From Rosellinia necatrix (lineage: Eukaryota; Ascomycota; Sordariomycetes; Xylariales; Xylariaceae), in assembly GCA_021209875.1 (NCBI GenBank), contig JAGYVD010000003.1, forward strand, positions 5,146,001 to 5,210,000: a DNA stretch of 64,000 nt, in the 5' to 3' direction. The notes under the pieces were generated by a model. The model was not told the origin of the DNA, did no database searches, and saw only the letters and a program-made list of their open reading frames with translations. Made by a program: the position numbers and the translations under genes. Positions 24,114-33,723 of the stretch are shown here, in pieces. How positions within the stretch are numbered: the first letter of the stretch is position 1; the number at the start of each line of letters is the position of its first letter.

Positions 24114-24821
24114 ATGCTACCACCACCACCACCACCACCACCACGCCCCACCACAGCAGCCATCAAGAAGCGAAGAACAGCTAAAACCCGCACACTCCTC
24201 CTCCTCGTCCTCTTCATCCTAGCGATCTCGATACCAGCCGTAGCGGCCGAGACAGACGTCCCACCACCACCATCACCACCACCACCACCATCATTACCAT
24301 CACCATCATCATCGTCAACGACAACAACAACAACAACAACGACGACGACAACGGTACCAAAAACCAACCTACAGCCCCCCAACCACCACCAACACCTCCG
24401 CCACGGCCGAGACGAAAACGACGATGACGACGACGGCGCCTCCGCCCCGGCGATGCCCGAGGGCGCGCCCTGCGCCGACGCCGAGGGCCAGTGGAACTGC
24501 ATGGCCGGCCGCTTCCAGCGGTGCGGCGCGGGCCGCTGGAGCGCCGTGCAGCAGTGCGCGCTCGGCACGCGCTGCTCCCCGGCCGGACGCACGTACCAGT
24601 TCCACGTCGACTTCGCCGACGGCTATCTCGGGGCCGCGCCGCCTCCTCCTCCTCCTCCTCCGCCCTCTACGTCCGGAGGTGCCGGGGGCGGAAGTGGAGG
24701 TTCAGGAGAAGGAGGAGGGTATGGAGGTGGGACGGTCTTCGGGAACGCCCGCGGCAGGCTCGTCGATTGGCGCCTCGCCCTCGGTCTGCCGGGGCTTGTG
24801 ATGCGGTTGGTCCTCGCCTGA
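24114..24821 (+). CDS. Secreted/membrane-anchored low-complexity protein with small Cys domain
   Basis: Single-exon 235-residue protein. I start at ATG 24114 (ACCATGC), because the open frame upstream is CACACA/poly-A leader sequence. The N-terminus has a proline run, a basic patch (KKRRTAKTRT) and one hydrophobic signal or anchor segment (LLLLVLFILAISIPAVAA). Then come Pro-, Ser- and Thr-rich stretches with a long Thr run (likely O-glycosylated) and an acidic Asp run. The core is a five-cysteine domain, CADAEGQWNCMAGRFQRC..., with GxW and CALGTRC, like small chitin-binding-type (CBM19-like) modules of fungal wall proteins. The tail is Pro/Gly-rich with a weak hydrophobic C-terminus that could be a GPI signal. 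Wall binding is inference. Confidence 0.7.
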   Translation: MLPPPPPPPPRPTTAAIKKRRTAKTRTLLLLVLFILAISIPAVAAETDVPPPPSPPPPPSLPSPSSSSTTTTTTTTTTTTVPKTNLQPPNHHQHLRHGRDENDDDDDGASAPAMPEGAPCADAEGQWNCMAGRFQRCGAGRWSAVQQCALGTRCSPAGRTYQFHVDFADGYLGAAPPPPPPPPPSTSGGAGGGSGGSGEGGGYGGGTVFGNARGRLVDWRLALGLPGLVMRLVLA

Positions 24822-25699
24822 GTTAACGGAGCGGGCGGGTCGGTGTTATGGGGTGGTTGGGTAGAGGTGGCTCGCATTCTGGCTCGGGGAATTTTTTTTT
24901 TTTTTTTCATCGCGCTTATGGCGTCCAGAGGGTTTTATTCGGTTTATTTCGGATCCGGCGTTCGGCGTTTGGGCGTTTTTTTTTTGGGCGTTGGGGCTGG
25001 GCTGGGTTATGCATGGCATGGTCTGGCATGGTCTGCGCTAAGGAGGGGGAAAAAAAAAAAATTAAGGGGCGGCGTTACGTGCTGTTTACGGATGCATGGA
25101 TAGATTATCTAGATAGATGGATACATAGATAGCCTTGCTCGTCGCGGCGACTGGTGGAAAAACGTTCTCCTACTCGAGGAAGTAGGCCTCAATTCACATG
25201 TACCGCGGCCACTTGCGGCGAAACCTACTAGCGGTTAGCGATGTATTACTTTGGGAATATAGTCATGCGATGAAAAATACTAGCGAAATTGCTTCGGCAG
25301 TTTGTCAAGGTTGCATACAGCTTTTAAAGAGAATCATCATTCATTAAATTATAGAAACACTAAGGGAAAGAAGTTGAACTTGGTAACCTGAGCCCCCCAA
25401 TGTAGCGTAACCACTTTGCCTTTATGATATATAAATGTCGATATTGATACTCACCAACCAGAGCCCGTTATATGTTTCATCACATCCAGTTTAGATATCC
25501 CCACCAAATAGAAAACTGTTACAATACATTTGTCCCCTGCGCCTTACAGTATGGAACCTAAATGACAATCCGATGTAATGCATAAGACAAAGGGAAAAAT
25601 AACAAAAGAAAATATTCATGCATGTCGTTATGCGATACGTCTTACCATATGCGTATCCCCCTCAAACTCTTGTTTAGGAGACAGAAGCTGCTAGTAAGG
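24822..25699. other. Intergenic spacer
   Basis: Convergent 3' region of the secreted protein and the large unknown gene. It has T and A homopolymers (24891-24907, 25051-25060) and an AGATAGAT-type run near 25100-25130. No gene seen. Confidence 0.5.
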
Positions 25700-28600
25700 T
25701 TATACCGCGGCTCCAGAACTTCCTTGCTCCTCCTCCCCCTCGCGGAAGCTGAGACGAGAGAACGGCCGGGGTGGTGGTGTTGAAGAGCCCGCGAGCGCAC
25801 GTCTCAATCCTACACCATAAAACCCTTGCTCATTAAAACTCCCAAGGTATCCTGCGCTACCAAAAGACTTGCTCTGCCGTTTCTGAAGTGCGTTAGGCCC
25901 TGGACGCCCCGATGATGATGGGTCTGCTATAGGGCCGTCGCTGTCATCAAGGGTCGGCATATCTTCACTCTCTTGTTGCTTGTCGAGCCCGTTAGTTGTG
26001 TTGCTTTTCTCAATGCGCAGTGACGCTCCCTCAGCTGATACGCTGTTTTGTGAGGAGGTCGCCGTCAGTGGCGATGAGAAATCGAAGTCTGGCTTTGATT
26101 GCGAGAACACGTCTTTTTCAGATTTATCTTCTGAGGCCACAGCGGGGCCTTCTCCTTCCATAGCTGTGTCGTGTTCTATTATAGGGCCATCCGACACTGC
26201 ATCAGCAATGACTTTCACGCCGGAAGAGCCTTTGGCTTCGACTTCACATGGCGAGGGAATCTCCGTTTCCAATATAGGGCTCCTCTCGTCCTCGGGGCTG
26301 ACGAGATGTTGCTTTTTATGCATAGGCCGGGTCTTGACAATGAGAGAAGCAACAGAACTATCTTGGGAAGGTAATCGTGGCATAGGGGATGATGCCAGTT
26401 GGTGGATGGATAATTTGCTTGGGTAATTTCCTATATTTTCGTGCCCATCAATCTCACCGCCCCCAATATCAGGCGTGGCCGTTCGTGCAATATCAACCTC
26501 GGTGTATAATACCGCTCCGTGAATCTTCGGGGTAACCATGACACTGCTGTGTACTGACGGGCTACCGCCGGACTCTAGGTCCGGGGTTCGTGGTCTCGTT
26601 GAGACCGTCGATCCATCGGCGGTATGCCTCGTTCTCCTCGAGTTACGAGACCCAGTTAAAGAAGTCTTGGCTGATTCTTGCCCTGTATTGGATGCGCTTG
26701 AGCTCGATGTTGTTTGCGTCGTCAATGTGTTGGATTGTTCATGGGAGATTGATACATCTAAGGATGTCGCGGTCGTGTCATATCGACTGAAATTGTTATG
26801 TCGGCTGGATGATCCGCGCGAGCTCGCAGCAGCTGCCGGATGGGAGGTTCGTCTGCCTGGAACTAGCGGGAACAACCGTGCCCCTGTAGCGGGATCCCGA
26901 GTCACCCTGCCCGATGACTGCCTAGAGTCAGACGAGGAAGCACTGGACAGCTCTGTTGTCTCTAGCAGCTCGCTTCCCCTTGAGCCAAGTCTGTCAATTG
27001 ATGAACCCTCCTCGTTGGTAATCTGGCTCTTTGATGGTGCCGTGAGGTCGCTCAACCTTCTAGATGATAAAAGGCCTGTATGCATTGAGACGTACTCTTG
27101 AGAAGGAGCGCTGATGATGACCTCCGGCTGTGCTGTTTCAAGGTTTCGGTTAGGTATTGTGCAAGTATCTTTACACACCATCTCAATATCACGCTCGATA
27201 CGTTGCTTTAGTCGGCTGAGGACATATGCTTTCGACTGTTCGGCTGACTTTTTCTTACTCCCAGATTTTTCAATCGGTTCGCGTGCCACTAAAGTCTTAT
27301 GCAAGATAAAATGCCCTCGCTTTCGTGCTGTCATTCGAACAGCAATTGCGTTACCTCGTAGCACCTCTGCTACCCCGGTCTGTAGTCGATCTAGGAGCGT
27401 TTCAACAGTCCGCCGGCAAATACATGTTTCGGGGCCAAGTGTGAACGCTAGTGGTTCATCAATTGTCCAGCCGCGGCCTCGAAGCTCAATGATATAGAAT
27501 TCGAAATCGTTCATCCAGGAAAGTGACTGATCGGCATCACGTGAAACTTGTACCAGCGCCATCTTAGCCTTTTCGACGAATTCGACGCAGTCGATTGCGT
27601 GATCCTTCCAAAACACATTGACGCTAGTCGACGTTGTCCGTTCTAAATTGTCAAATTGGGGACCAACGTTGTTCTTGACTGATAGCATCATCTCGACACT
27701 GTCGCCATCTTGTGGCCGACAGTGCTGGCATCCGCTATGACCAGCACATGATTTCTGCAATTCTTCGAGCTCTTTCCTGTGCGATCGAAAAACGCCGTCT
27801 ATCGAATAGCAGGCATCAAGAAATAGATTTTCGGCATTTGCGAGGGTGAGTGGAGATAATTGGTGACTATGGACTTCTATAGTCTCATGCCAACGACGGG
27901 GGTTCCGATGATGATTCTGGCTCGTAAATGACAAGGTGATAGTGTAACCGGGTATAGACTCGAAGTCTTGCTGCTTTTCGATGAAAAAGGAGCGAGGTAT
28001 ACTTGTCAATGGCTGTACTCGTCCTGGTCGATATTGGAATGTCCTTTGTTCTTGTACCGCATCTTCCCGTACAGGGCCGTCTTTCCAAACAAAAGCTTCG
28101 TCGTGATGTCTGAGAAAGAGCCCCACCATATAATGCGTGGACAGGATGACTTCTCGGGCGATTTCAGTCCCTAGTGGCTGTCTTTGATATGATCTTAGGG
28201 TCCGGGAGGCCCAAGCTTCGGTGCCAGCGCCGATATCATTTCTCAGAACTTGCAGTTGTATCTCGTATCTCAGAGGCTTAGCTAGGCCATCGCTACCGGT
28301 GCGGTCTAGGGCATTGGTATCTTTCCTCGTGATGAGCTCCTTAGAGCAATGGTCGACGCGACGAATCAAGGCTTCGCATAGTTCCTCGGTGGGCTGAAGC
28401 GACGAGGAGCCCTCGTAATCCTGGCTGTGGGAATAGTTCAATGGCTCGCCGAACTTGACAGTAACCCGTACGCTGAGGCTTCGCACATGTCGGGAGTCTT
28501 GAAACAATGACCTCGTCTCGGCTATAGATGTTGCCTCTATGGCCGTAGGGGTTGGGCCTTCGGATGGGAGATGCGGCTGCGACCTGGCTCCTTCGCTTCT

Positions 28601-28726
28601 TGTTCCTCGCCATCTATAGATATCCTTTGGAAAGTTTTTCATGTCCCGAACGAGACTCTTGAGTCTTGCGGGGAAGCCTCCAAAGCCTGTCTTGGTCTTA
28701 TTATTGGTATGTCCCTGGGTTGCCAT
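25700..28726 (-). CDS. Large conserved fungal protein of unknown function
   Basis: Intronless 1008-residue protein; I place the start at ATG 28726 (MATQGHTNNKTKTGFGG) because the longer open frame upstream begins with TTG and has no ATG. Residues 1 to about 520 look globular and conserved: KSLVRDMKNFPKDIYRWRG, RSLSVRVTVKFGEPLNYS, EVILSTHYMVGLFLRHHDEAF, a CAGHSGCQHC cluster of cysteine and histidine residues, and a positive segment DRLQTGVAEVLRGNAIAVRMTARKRGH written here in part only. The remainder is a long Ser/Thr/Pro-rich disordered tail ending GSAGYLGSFNEQGFYGVGLRRAL. It resembles a Sordariomycete hypothetical-protein family sometimes labelled PT-repeat proteins. No enzyme motif or membrane span is visible, so I assign no function. 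Confidence 0.82.
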   Translation of the reverse strand: MATQGHTNNKTKTGFGGFPARLKSLVRDMKNFPKDIYRWRGTRSEGARSQPHLPSEGPTPTAIEATSIAETRSLFQDSRHVRSLSVRVTVKFGEPLNYSHSQDYEGSSSLQPTEELCEALIRRVDHCSKELITRKDTNALDRTGSDGLAKPLRYEIQLQVLRNDIGAGTEAWASRTLRSYQRQPLGTEIAREVILSTHYMVGLFLRHHDEAFVWKDGPVREDAVQEQRTFQYRPGRVQPLTSIPRSFFIEKQQDFESIPGYTITLSFTSQNHHRNPRRWHETIEVHSHQLSPLTLANAENLFLDACYSIDGVFRSHRKELEELQKSCAGHSGCQHCRPQDGDSVEMMLSVKNNVGPQFDNLERTTSTSVNVFWKDHAIDCVEFVEKAKMALVQVSRDADQSLSWMNDFEFYIIELRGRGWTIDEPLAFTLGPETCICRRTVETLLDRLQTGVAEVLRGNAIAVRMTARKRGHFILHKTLVAREPIEKSGSKKKSAEQSKAYVLSRLKQRIERDIEMVCKDTCTIPNRNLETAQPEVIISAPSQEYVSMHTGLLSSRRLSDLTAPSKSQITNEEGSSIDRLGSRGSELLETTELSSASSSDSRQSSGRVTRDPATGARLFPLVPGRRTSHPAAAASSRGSSSRHNNFSRYDTTATSLDVSISHEQSNTLTTQTTSSSSASNTGQESAKTSLTGSRNSRRTRHTADGSTVSTRPRTPDLESGGSPSVHSSVMVTPKIHGAVLYTEVDIARTATPDIGGGEIDGHENIGNYPSKLSIHQLASSPMPRLPSQDSSVASLIVKTRPMHKKQHLVSPEDERSPILETEIPSPCEVEAKGSSGVKVIADAVSDGPIIEHDTAMEGEGPAVASEDKSEKDVFSQSKPDFDFSSPLTATSSQNSVSAEGASLRIEKSNTTNGLDKQQESEDMPTLDDSDGPIADPSSSGRPGPNALQKRQSKSFGSAGYLGSFNEQGFYGVGLRRALAGSSTPPPRPFSRLSFREGEEEQGSSGAAV

Positions 28727-30775
28727 GTCGCTGGTCGGCTGTTGTCCAATAAGCCGAGAAGCGATGGTGATAGGAAGCCACCGTCGCAATGGACGAATTC
28801 AAGGTGCTAATAGGTTGGAGGGAAAAATAAAAAAAAACAAAAATAAAATAAATAAAAATGATAAAAGAGGAATATCCTTTCCGTCGTATTGTATCCCGTC
28901 AACAAGCCAAGGGGGGATACTATATGGAAAGACAAGGACGGGAGTAAACAGAACACCAGTGCTGACTCGTCGACGCGCTGCTCCGAGGGGTAAAGATTGG
29001 TGAAGCATGCAGCGCCTCTTTATGTGGGACTACTTCCTTTTCTCACATCCGCGATAGATGCGACAAATGCGACAAGTCCACATTGACCCTTTGGGGATCT
29101 GATGCAAGCATGCCAACGCTTCACATTACACTCGTAAGGAGCGTCCTTCGCGGCGATCCTAACGCGATCTAGACGAGGGAGACGGCCGAGCCGACACTGC
29201 CGTTGCGCTAGGCAGTCGACTGGGCAGTATGTTGGACAGTAGAGAGCTGGACTTGGGCAGGAGGCCCGGCTACTCAAGGAGATTCGACGATGGGCTGGGC
29301 CACTCGACCACCAGCCACGCAGGCAGCATGTCCCATGTTCCATGCTGTTCGCTCCATGATTCGAACGCGCCGCCGCTGCAACTGATCGGGCTGTGACTGC
29401 GCGCGATCGGGTGGCATCGGGACCCCTCTGCACCGGGCTGGCTGGCACCAATCCAATAGTGAGCCGAGGTGGCGTGACGAAAGGGGACGGAAGCCCTGGA
29501 TGTCGGCTGGCTGAGATGGATCGAATAAGTACAACCTACGTGTGTGCCTGGTGTGTGTCTGGTGTGTGTCTGGTGTGTGTGTGTGCTACCTTGTGTCAAG
29601 TCAACACTCGACAGGGATGCCGGCGATCGTTGGATCGGCTCTCTCGCTTATGTCCAAAAAATAAATTGCGCAAGAGAGAATTGGGCTGCACGCAGCGCGA
29701 CATCGACATAAGCACTGCCGCCCTATTCGATGAGGGTCGGAGAGGGTCTGATGAGGGGTGCCGACGGCAGGCTCGTGCTGCACCATCCTGCAGCTGTTAG
29801 CTCCCCCTTCCAAAAGCAACCATCCCAGGGCTGCTTCGACGCTCTTGATTGGCTTGCCCAACCGCCATGTGTCCGGTTTCCCGGATGCCTAACTCAATAT
29901 AGATGAGACCCTCCTGGATGAGCAATCTAACCTACTTAAGCACTTGCCTCGAGAACCTGGATTATCAAGGTATCAAACGTGAGGTGAGGTCATCGATCGG
30001 CTTCCATGTATTATTACTACCTTACCAGTGCAGGTGTACCTACTACGGACGTGTCTTTGACAACATCATTGACGACAGCATTTGCAAAGCTCTGCATAGA
30101 GCTGCACCTATCTTCAGTTATACTGAGCATTGGGAACTTTTAACTACGTCGCAACCGTTATTTAACCGTTTGTTAGGGAGCAACATCCGATGGCCGTTGA
30201 TTTGACCGTTTGTTAGGGAAGCCGATAGTTAAATGTTGAGTTATACCCACCTTTAGGTAGGCACTGAGTAGTTGGTAGGGTAAACTGACTGGTATACGAT
30301 AGAACTGCAAAGGAGGACATATCAAGAAGGAAGGAGAAGAAGCAGAACAACAGGAGACAACATGGCATCTAGCTATTTGCCTTGATTCTCACGGCAATTC
30401 AATCGTGCTACCAATAGCGAAGGTATAACCGTCTACCTTAAATCACTTAAAGACTTAGCAGAGAGGGGTACTTGCAGAGGTTCCCGTTTGTAGGTAAGAC
30501 AATCACAGGAGTGAACGGATTCCATGGAAAATATGAGAAGGAACACGGCGACATGAAAGAAATCAACTATCGCATTGTTATTCCATCTGTTTAGTCGACT
30601 TCTAGAATTGTCGCGCACAAGAAAATTTCATGTTTATTAGCTCTTACATGAACCCGATCTCCTCAACAACAAACATCAAACCATCAGCATTTGATGGACC
30701 ACCACGTCACCTCTGTTCCCCTCAGACCACAATCAATCATCTTTCTCAGTTCTCGGGCTCGGAAAAGCTTCCATT
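28727..30775. other. Long divergent spacer with GT microsatellite
   Basis: Two kb between divergent genes. A GTGTGTCTG/GT microsatellite lies at 29540-29586, and an imperfect tandem repeat containing ACCGTTTGTTAGGGA occurs twice (30165 and 30205). Open frames on both strands between 29020 and 29860 have no protein-like composition. No RNA gene recognised. Confidence 0.5.
29540..29586. repeat. GT-rich microsatellite
   Basis: Interrupted run of GTGTGTCTG units ending in pure GT dinucleotides, visible directly. Confidence 0.85.
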
Positions 30776-31311
30776 ATGAGCAAGAAGAATAAGAACAAGA
30801 ACAAGGCGTCCCACGCCGCCGACGCCGCAGCTCGGGTCGCTGTCGTGAAGCGATGGGAGGTATACATGGGAACGGGCGAACTCGAGGACTGGCAACGCCT
30901 CATGAAAGATCTCGGCTTCGAGGAAGAATTCAGCAGCAAGACCCAATGTCGAAAGGTAAGCAGGCAGATGCTCTTTTCTCCCTTTCATTTTCCTAAGGAA
31001 AAAAAAAAAAAAAAAAAGAAAGAACCTTCTACTAACCTCGTCCTCTAAAGGCGCTAAGGACTGTTTGGGTGAACATACACGACTTCTTGAACGCGATCGA
31101 AAATGGACAACCTGTCCCCCGCTTCCCAAGCCAACGCGACCTGGCTAGATACACGAAGGAGAACCGCCTATTTTATCCCAAACAGAAAATTCAGAAGGGG
31201 AGCCCACTTCGACAACTTCTCGCGCAAATCTTCGTGAATCAGCGCCAGAAGGCACATGGAGGGAACCAACTGACTGCAATGATGGGCGGATTGTCGATCG
31301 CAGGCACATAG
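30776..31311 (+). CDS. Small conserved fungal protein with lysine-rich N-terminus
   Basis: Exons 30776..30955 and 31051..31311 with a 95-base intron (GTAAGC..TAAAG, containing an A run) give 146 residues. It begins with a basic stretch (MSKKNKNKNKASHAADAAAR), followed by a compact conserved-looking region: VVKRWEVYMGTGELEDWQRL, GFEEEFSSKTQCRKALRTVWVNIHDFLNA, then FPSQRDLARYTKENRLFYPK. I know this pattern from short hypothetical proteins of Sordariomycetes but no function. The lysine-rich start could bind RNA or localise to the nucleus; this is speculation. It converges with the Utp18 gene. Confidence 0.75.
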
Positions 31312-31504
31312 ACTGGCCTTTCGGGGTCGTCGGAGCTGGAGCCGCTTTCCCTTTAAGGTGCTCCATGGACCGTGTCTAGGGTTTATTCTGGTGGTTGGGG
31401 TCGTCTCGTCTCCTGTGCTAGCTGTTTGGACGAGGACCTAGGAATAATGGTGATAATAATAATGGCCTGTATTACTATAAGAATATGGTGCACAAGCAGC
31501 ACAA

Positions 31505-33316
31505 CTAGTTCCTAATTTCCCATATTCTAATCTTCCCAGCATCGTTTCCGACAGCTAGCGTGTCGCTCTTCGTTCCAAACGCGATGGCTTCTATCCTCCC
31601 CAGTGGCGTCTGCTCCGTCGGCCAGTTCCTATAAACGGTACAGCTCGGTAGATGAACAAGCTTCAGGGCATTCCTCTTAAATTTCGAGGAAATTGCTAGT
31701 AATTGCCCATCCGGACTGAACACGAGCAATGTGACGGGCGTGATGAGCTGCATGAGGGCTCGAGTAGGCTCTGGTCGCGGATTTAATTTCAGCTCGTCCT
31801 CTTTCGAGGGCATGATCAACGTGTGACGGTCGTAAATGTTCACCACGCCAGAGTTGGAACCCACGGCCACCCATCGATCATCTCCGAGCAACTTGGGGCC
31901 GTTCGAACCGCCGAGCGCTATGGCCGAGCCGCCATTTGAGCCCTCATCGTTCCACACTGCCAAGAAGCGTTTCGAAGCCATGCTGTACTCTCCTACCTGC
32001 CCTCCTTTGCCCAGAATTGTGAGCCCATTTCCGGTCCTCCACCAGCAGAAATCAATAATGCCGCCACGGCTGTCCAGCCTAGCGGCTGCGATCCACTGCA
32101 TCGTGTGAACATTTAAGATATTAATAACACCGCCGCCCTTCCTCGTTGTGGCGATCAGACCGAGGTATCGCCCGCAGGGGCTCAGCCTGAAACGTTCCCA
32201 TGTTTTCTGCTCTACCTGATGGCCGTGTATTTTATTCGTCTTTTGTACGGCTCCAGTCTCGATGTCCCACGAGTGTATATATCTTCGACGTCCTGCCATA
32301 AAGATCTTTTTTCCATCTGGGGTAAACTGAGCCCGACGGACGGGCACCTGCAGGACCTTGGTCGAGGTCAGGAGAGGATTCGGTGTTGGGTATGCGGTTG
32401 GTGCAATGTGGTGCAAGAATAGCAGCGAGGATGTACTCGATGATAAGAGAACCGGGTATTCAGGGTGGAAGGCGAGCGATGTAACGTCCTTGTGGGCGTC
32501 TGGTATGTCGCGAGATCTCTGGATATCAATAACTTCAGGGCGAAGTTTCTTGCCCCTCACCGATGATGTAGTGCCATTCATAGCACCGGCGTCACGCAGG
32601 AGCCTGTCCAGAGGCAGCGCGTCAGCATTGAAGTCGTCAACCCCCTCGCCTTCGTCTGATGCACCCGATGACTCTGAACCAGCAGACGACCGCCTGCGAC
32701 GCTTCTTGGGGGGGCCCTCCGCCTGCCTCGCCCACTCAGGCGTAGGGTTGAGCCGTAGATATTGCTGCCGTAATCGGAAGGCATACTCGGTCCCGTTGAT
32801 CACATCGTCGGCCTCGCTTGTGCGAAGCTTCCGCAGCCGGGTCGCGTTGGCCAGCGATACGGTAAGTCGCTCGTCGTCGCTATCCTCCCACACCGGCGCA
32901 TTCGCCGGGTCGTGCTGTGTCTTGCTCGCGGCGGGCGCTAGAACGAGCTGCCGATCCGCAGCTGGCGTCCGCCCCAAATCAATGTCGAAAGAGAAAAAGT
33001 CGGCGTCTTCTGCGTCTTCCAACCCCGTCCCCTCCTTCTCGTTCACTATCCTCCCAAACAAATCGGTTTCCTTTCCATCTTCGCCATTCTCGTCGTCCTC
33101 GGAATCGCCCTTGAAGAGATTCTGGCGGAAGTTGGCGGCATCTCCCAGGACAAATCGTTCAAGATCCTCCTCGTCGGAATCTTTCGGGCGTGGTTGGTGT
33201 TTGCGCGCACCTAGTTCCGATTCTGATTCCTCGCCGCTCGAATATTCGGATTCTTCGTATTCCGATGTCAAGCTGGAATCGCTATCTGGGGACAAGTCGG
33301 GGCGCCTGGACACCAT
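31505..33316 (-). CDS. utp18: U3 snoRNP / SSU processome WD40 protein Utp18
   Basis: Nucleolar WD40 protein of the UtpB complex, needed for 18S rRNA maturation. Intronless, 603 residues, a usual length for the family. The first 230 residues are acidic and Ser-rich with a basic patch (PPKKRRRRSS) and the segment EYAFRLRQQYLRLNPTPEWA typical of Utp18. The beta-propeller begins near residue 275 (DAHKDVTSLAFHPEYPVLL) and ends with GRIEAIAFGTKSDTLAVGND and IRIWEIRN. Family signatures include VRRAQFTPDGKKIFMAGRRR and WERFRLSPCGRYLGL. It is a housekeeping gene; a long open frame on the opposite strand at 32358-33338 is its shadow. Confidence 0.95.
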   Translation of the reverse strand: MVSRRPDLSPDSDSSLTSEYEESEYSSGEESESELGARKHQPRPKDSDEEDLERFVLGDAANFRQNLFKGDSEDDENGEDGKETDLFGRIVNEKEGTGLEDAEDADFFSFDIDLGRTPAADRQLVLAPAASKTQHDPANAPVWEDSDDERLTVSLANATRLRKLRTSEADDVINGTEYAFRLRQQYLRLNPTPEWARQAEGPPKKRRRRSSAGSESSGASDEGEGVDDFNADALPLDRLLRDAGAMNGTTSSVRGKKLRPEVIDIQRSRDIPDAHKDVTSLAFHPEYPVLLSSSTSSLLFLHHIAPTAYPTPNPLLTSTKVLQVPVRRAQFTPDGKKIFMAGRRRYIHSWDIETGAVQKTNKIHGHQVEQKTWERFRLSPCGRYLGLIATTRKGGGVINILNVHTMQWIAAARLDSRGGIIDFCWWRTGNGLTILGKGGQVGEYSMASKRFLAVWNDEGSNGGSAIALGGSNGPKLLGDDRWVAVGSNSGVVNIYDRHTLIMPSKEDELKLNPRPEPTRALMQLITPVTLLVFSPDGQLLAISSKFKRNALKLVHLPSCTVYRNWPTEQTPLGRIEAIAFGTKSDTLAVGNDAGKIRIWEIRN

Positions 33317-33723
33317 CGTGGGCTTGTTCAGTTGCTAGCACAGGCAACAAGATCTATCCGATTGCTTTTGTGCTGTGACAACTTTTTTTCTTATCAACCT
33401 GCTGCATGCACAATCCACACAATCCCTGTCAAACTTGGCGCAGACTTGGGGTAGGTAGTTAGTAGGTACCTAGGTAGCTTTAGCTTAGTGGGGTAAGCAC
33501 CGTTAAAATACTATAACCAAAATAACCGGACTTATGCATCCTACGGGTCCATCTCTTTCGCAAAGGTACATAAGTGAGGCGATTTTTAGAAGATAGTAGT
33601 TTATATAATGTAGTATGCAGCGGCGACCTACTGCTGAAATACTCCAACAAGTACCTAATAGTTAATGTTAAACGCGAAATGGATCTCCTCCCATACATTT
33701 CCTTTATCACCTCGCTGGCTACT
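33317..33723. other. Spacer with TAGGTACCTA words
   Basis: Utp18 promoter and the 3' end of the PsuG-PsuK gene. It contains a TAGGTAGTTAGTAGGTACCTAGGTAG cluster at 33452-33477 (described by words only) and no gene. Confidence 0.6.

Noticed and set aside
32358..33338. Long open frame (326 codons) on the strand opposite Utp18
   Set aside because: It is a Ser/Arg-rich shadow of the acidic N-terminal half of Utp18 and has no domain of its own.
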